Part shown: positions 38,782 to 38,967 of the stretch, piece by piece
Numbering within the stretch: position 1 is the first letter of the stretch
Layout: each line of letters starts with the position of its first letter
From: Endozoicomonas sp. YOMI1
Lineage (GTDB): Bacteria > Pseudomonadota > Gammaproteobacteria > Pseudomonadales > Endozoicomonadaceae
Assembly: GCF_024606345.1 (NCBI RefSeq)
Contig: NZ_JAHHPM010000375.1
Coordinates: 1 to 38,967, forward strand
Length of the DNA: 38,967 nucleotides
Reading direction: 5' to 3'
The notes under the pieces: model-generated
Seen by the model: the letters and a program-made list of their open reading frames with translations, nothing else
The model's database searches: none
What the model was told of the DNA's origin: nothing
Translations under genes and position numbers: made by a program

Positions 38782-38933
38782 AAAAATTGTTTGTTTATTG
38801 AACAGTAGCGGGACATAAAAAGGACATGATTGACACATAATGATCTTCTCTTGTTTAAAATATGTACAAATGCAAAAATGTTAAATATATAAAAAACAAC
38901 GGCTTACTGAATTTAAGGGATGCAATCCACTCT

Positions 38934-38967
38934 TTGACATGGTGGGGGTCGCTGGTTCAAGTCCAGT
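38934..38967 (+). tRNA. tRNA-Val(GAC) segment, anticodon loop to T arm (right attachment end)
   Basis: TTGACAT (anticodon GAC in the loop), stem strand GGTGG, variable loop GGGTC, then the T arm, cut at the window end. The preceding bases (CCACTC) do not form the expected CCACC stem strand at the right spacing, so tRNA identity begins at the anticodon loop. That is the usual crossover region for integrases of this kind. The last 22 bases repeat the first 22 of the window. Confidence 0.8.

Larger units (their letters stand above)
38594..38933. other. Non-coding right attachment arm
   Basis: About 340 AT-rich bases with no convincing gene. It contains the 25-bp palindrome (38614-38638) and an operator-like site (38765-38781) and ends at the att core. 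Confidence 0.6.

Noticed and set aside
38934-38967. A complete tRNA gene at the right end
   Set aside because: The 5' half is missing and the bases before the anticodon loop do not form the required stem.

Overview
The window looks like one unit length of a temperate, podovirus-like phage (or its prophage) from a gammaproteobacterium. It begins and ends with the same 22 bases, which belong to the 3' half of a tRNA gene. Joining the right end (38934-38967) to the left end (1-33) gives anticodon loop TTGACAT, anticodon-stem strand, 5-nt variable loop, T arm, acceptor strand and CCA. This fits the 3' half of tRNA-Val(GAC), so the element appears to be opened inside its attachment site. From the sequence alone I cannot tell an excised circle from a chromosomal prophage. 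GC content is moderate by eye, with AT-rich islands. The host genus is not determinable; a marine gammaproteobacterium is only a guess.

Layout. 1-455: attachment-site arm with a strong bidirectional terminator. 456-5489, minus strand: a leftward operon of small accessory genes (including a YkgJ-type cysteine-cluster protein and two tiny ORFs) led by an excisionase-like gene and a tyrosine integrase that overlap by ATGA. 5546-6369: the lysogeny switch, with a short XRE repressor (minus) and a Cro-like gene (plus), and 17-bp near-palindromic operators of the form GATGWWWW-N-WWWWCATC. 6366-10207: a replication module with a 972-aa PrimPol-like/DUF927 helicase and a membrane protein carrying a C-terminal winged-helix-like tail. 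10221-11862, minus: small genes including a frameshifted ardA. 11965-12311: an array of GTGGGGCA repeats in both orientations, a candidate replication origin. 12342-12364: an operator touching a perfect TATAAT, placing the packaging operon under probable repressor control.

12427-37775, plus strand: the morphogenesis operon, with small terminase candidate, an Acb2/Tad1-family anti-CBASS protein, large terminase, portal, a cassette of small genes led by Tad2 (DUF2829, anti-Thoeris), scaffold, major capsid protein, adaptor, tail/fibre proteins, GNAT-like protein, putative ejection proteins, and a roughly 2190-aa polyvalent internal virion protein with ParB-like, ADP-ribosyltransferase-like and LPD38-like regions. 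37776-38967: two small genes, a structured non-coding stretch and the right attachment arm.

Most unusual points. (1) Three counter-defence genes (acb2, tad2, ardA) in separate modules, next to unknown small genes that are good candidates for new inhibitors. (2) A family of heptanucleotide-repeat hairpins, four heptads per arm, set exactly at gene starts in the virion operon; one copy is translated in frame, and a fourth locus has only the right half of the element. (3) Matching 25-bp palindromes near both ends. (4) Operator-like sites in both attachment arms and at the packaging promoter. (5) No recognisable endolysin or holin.
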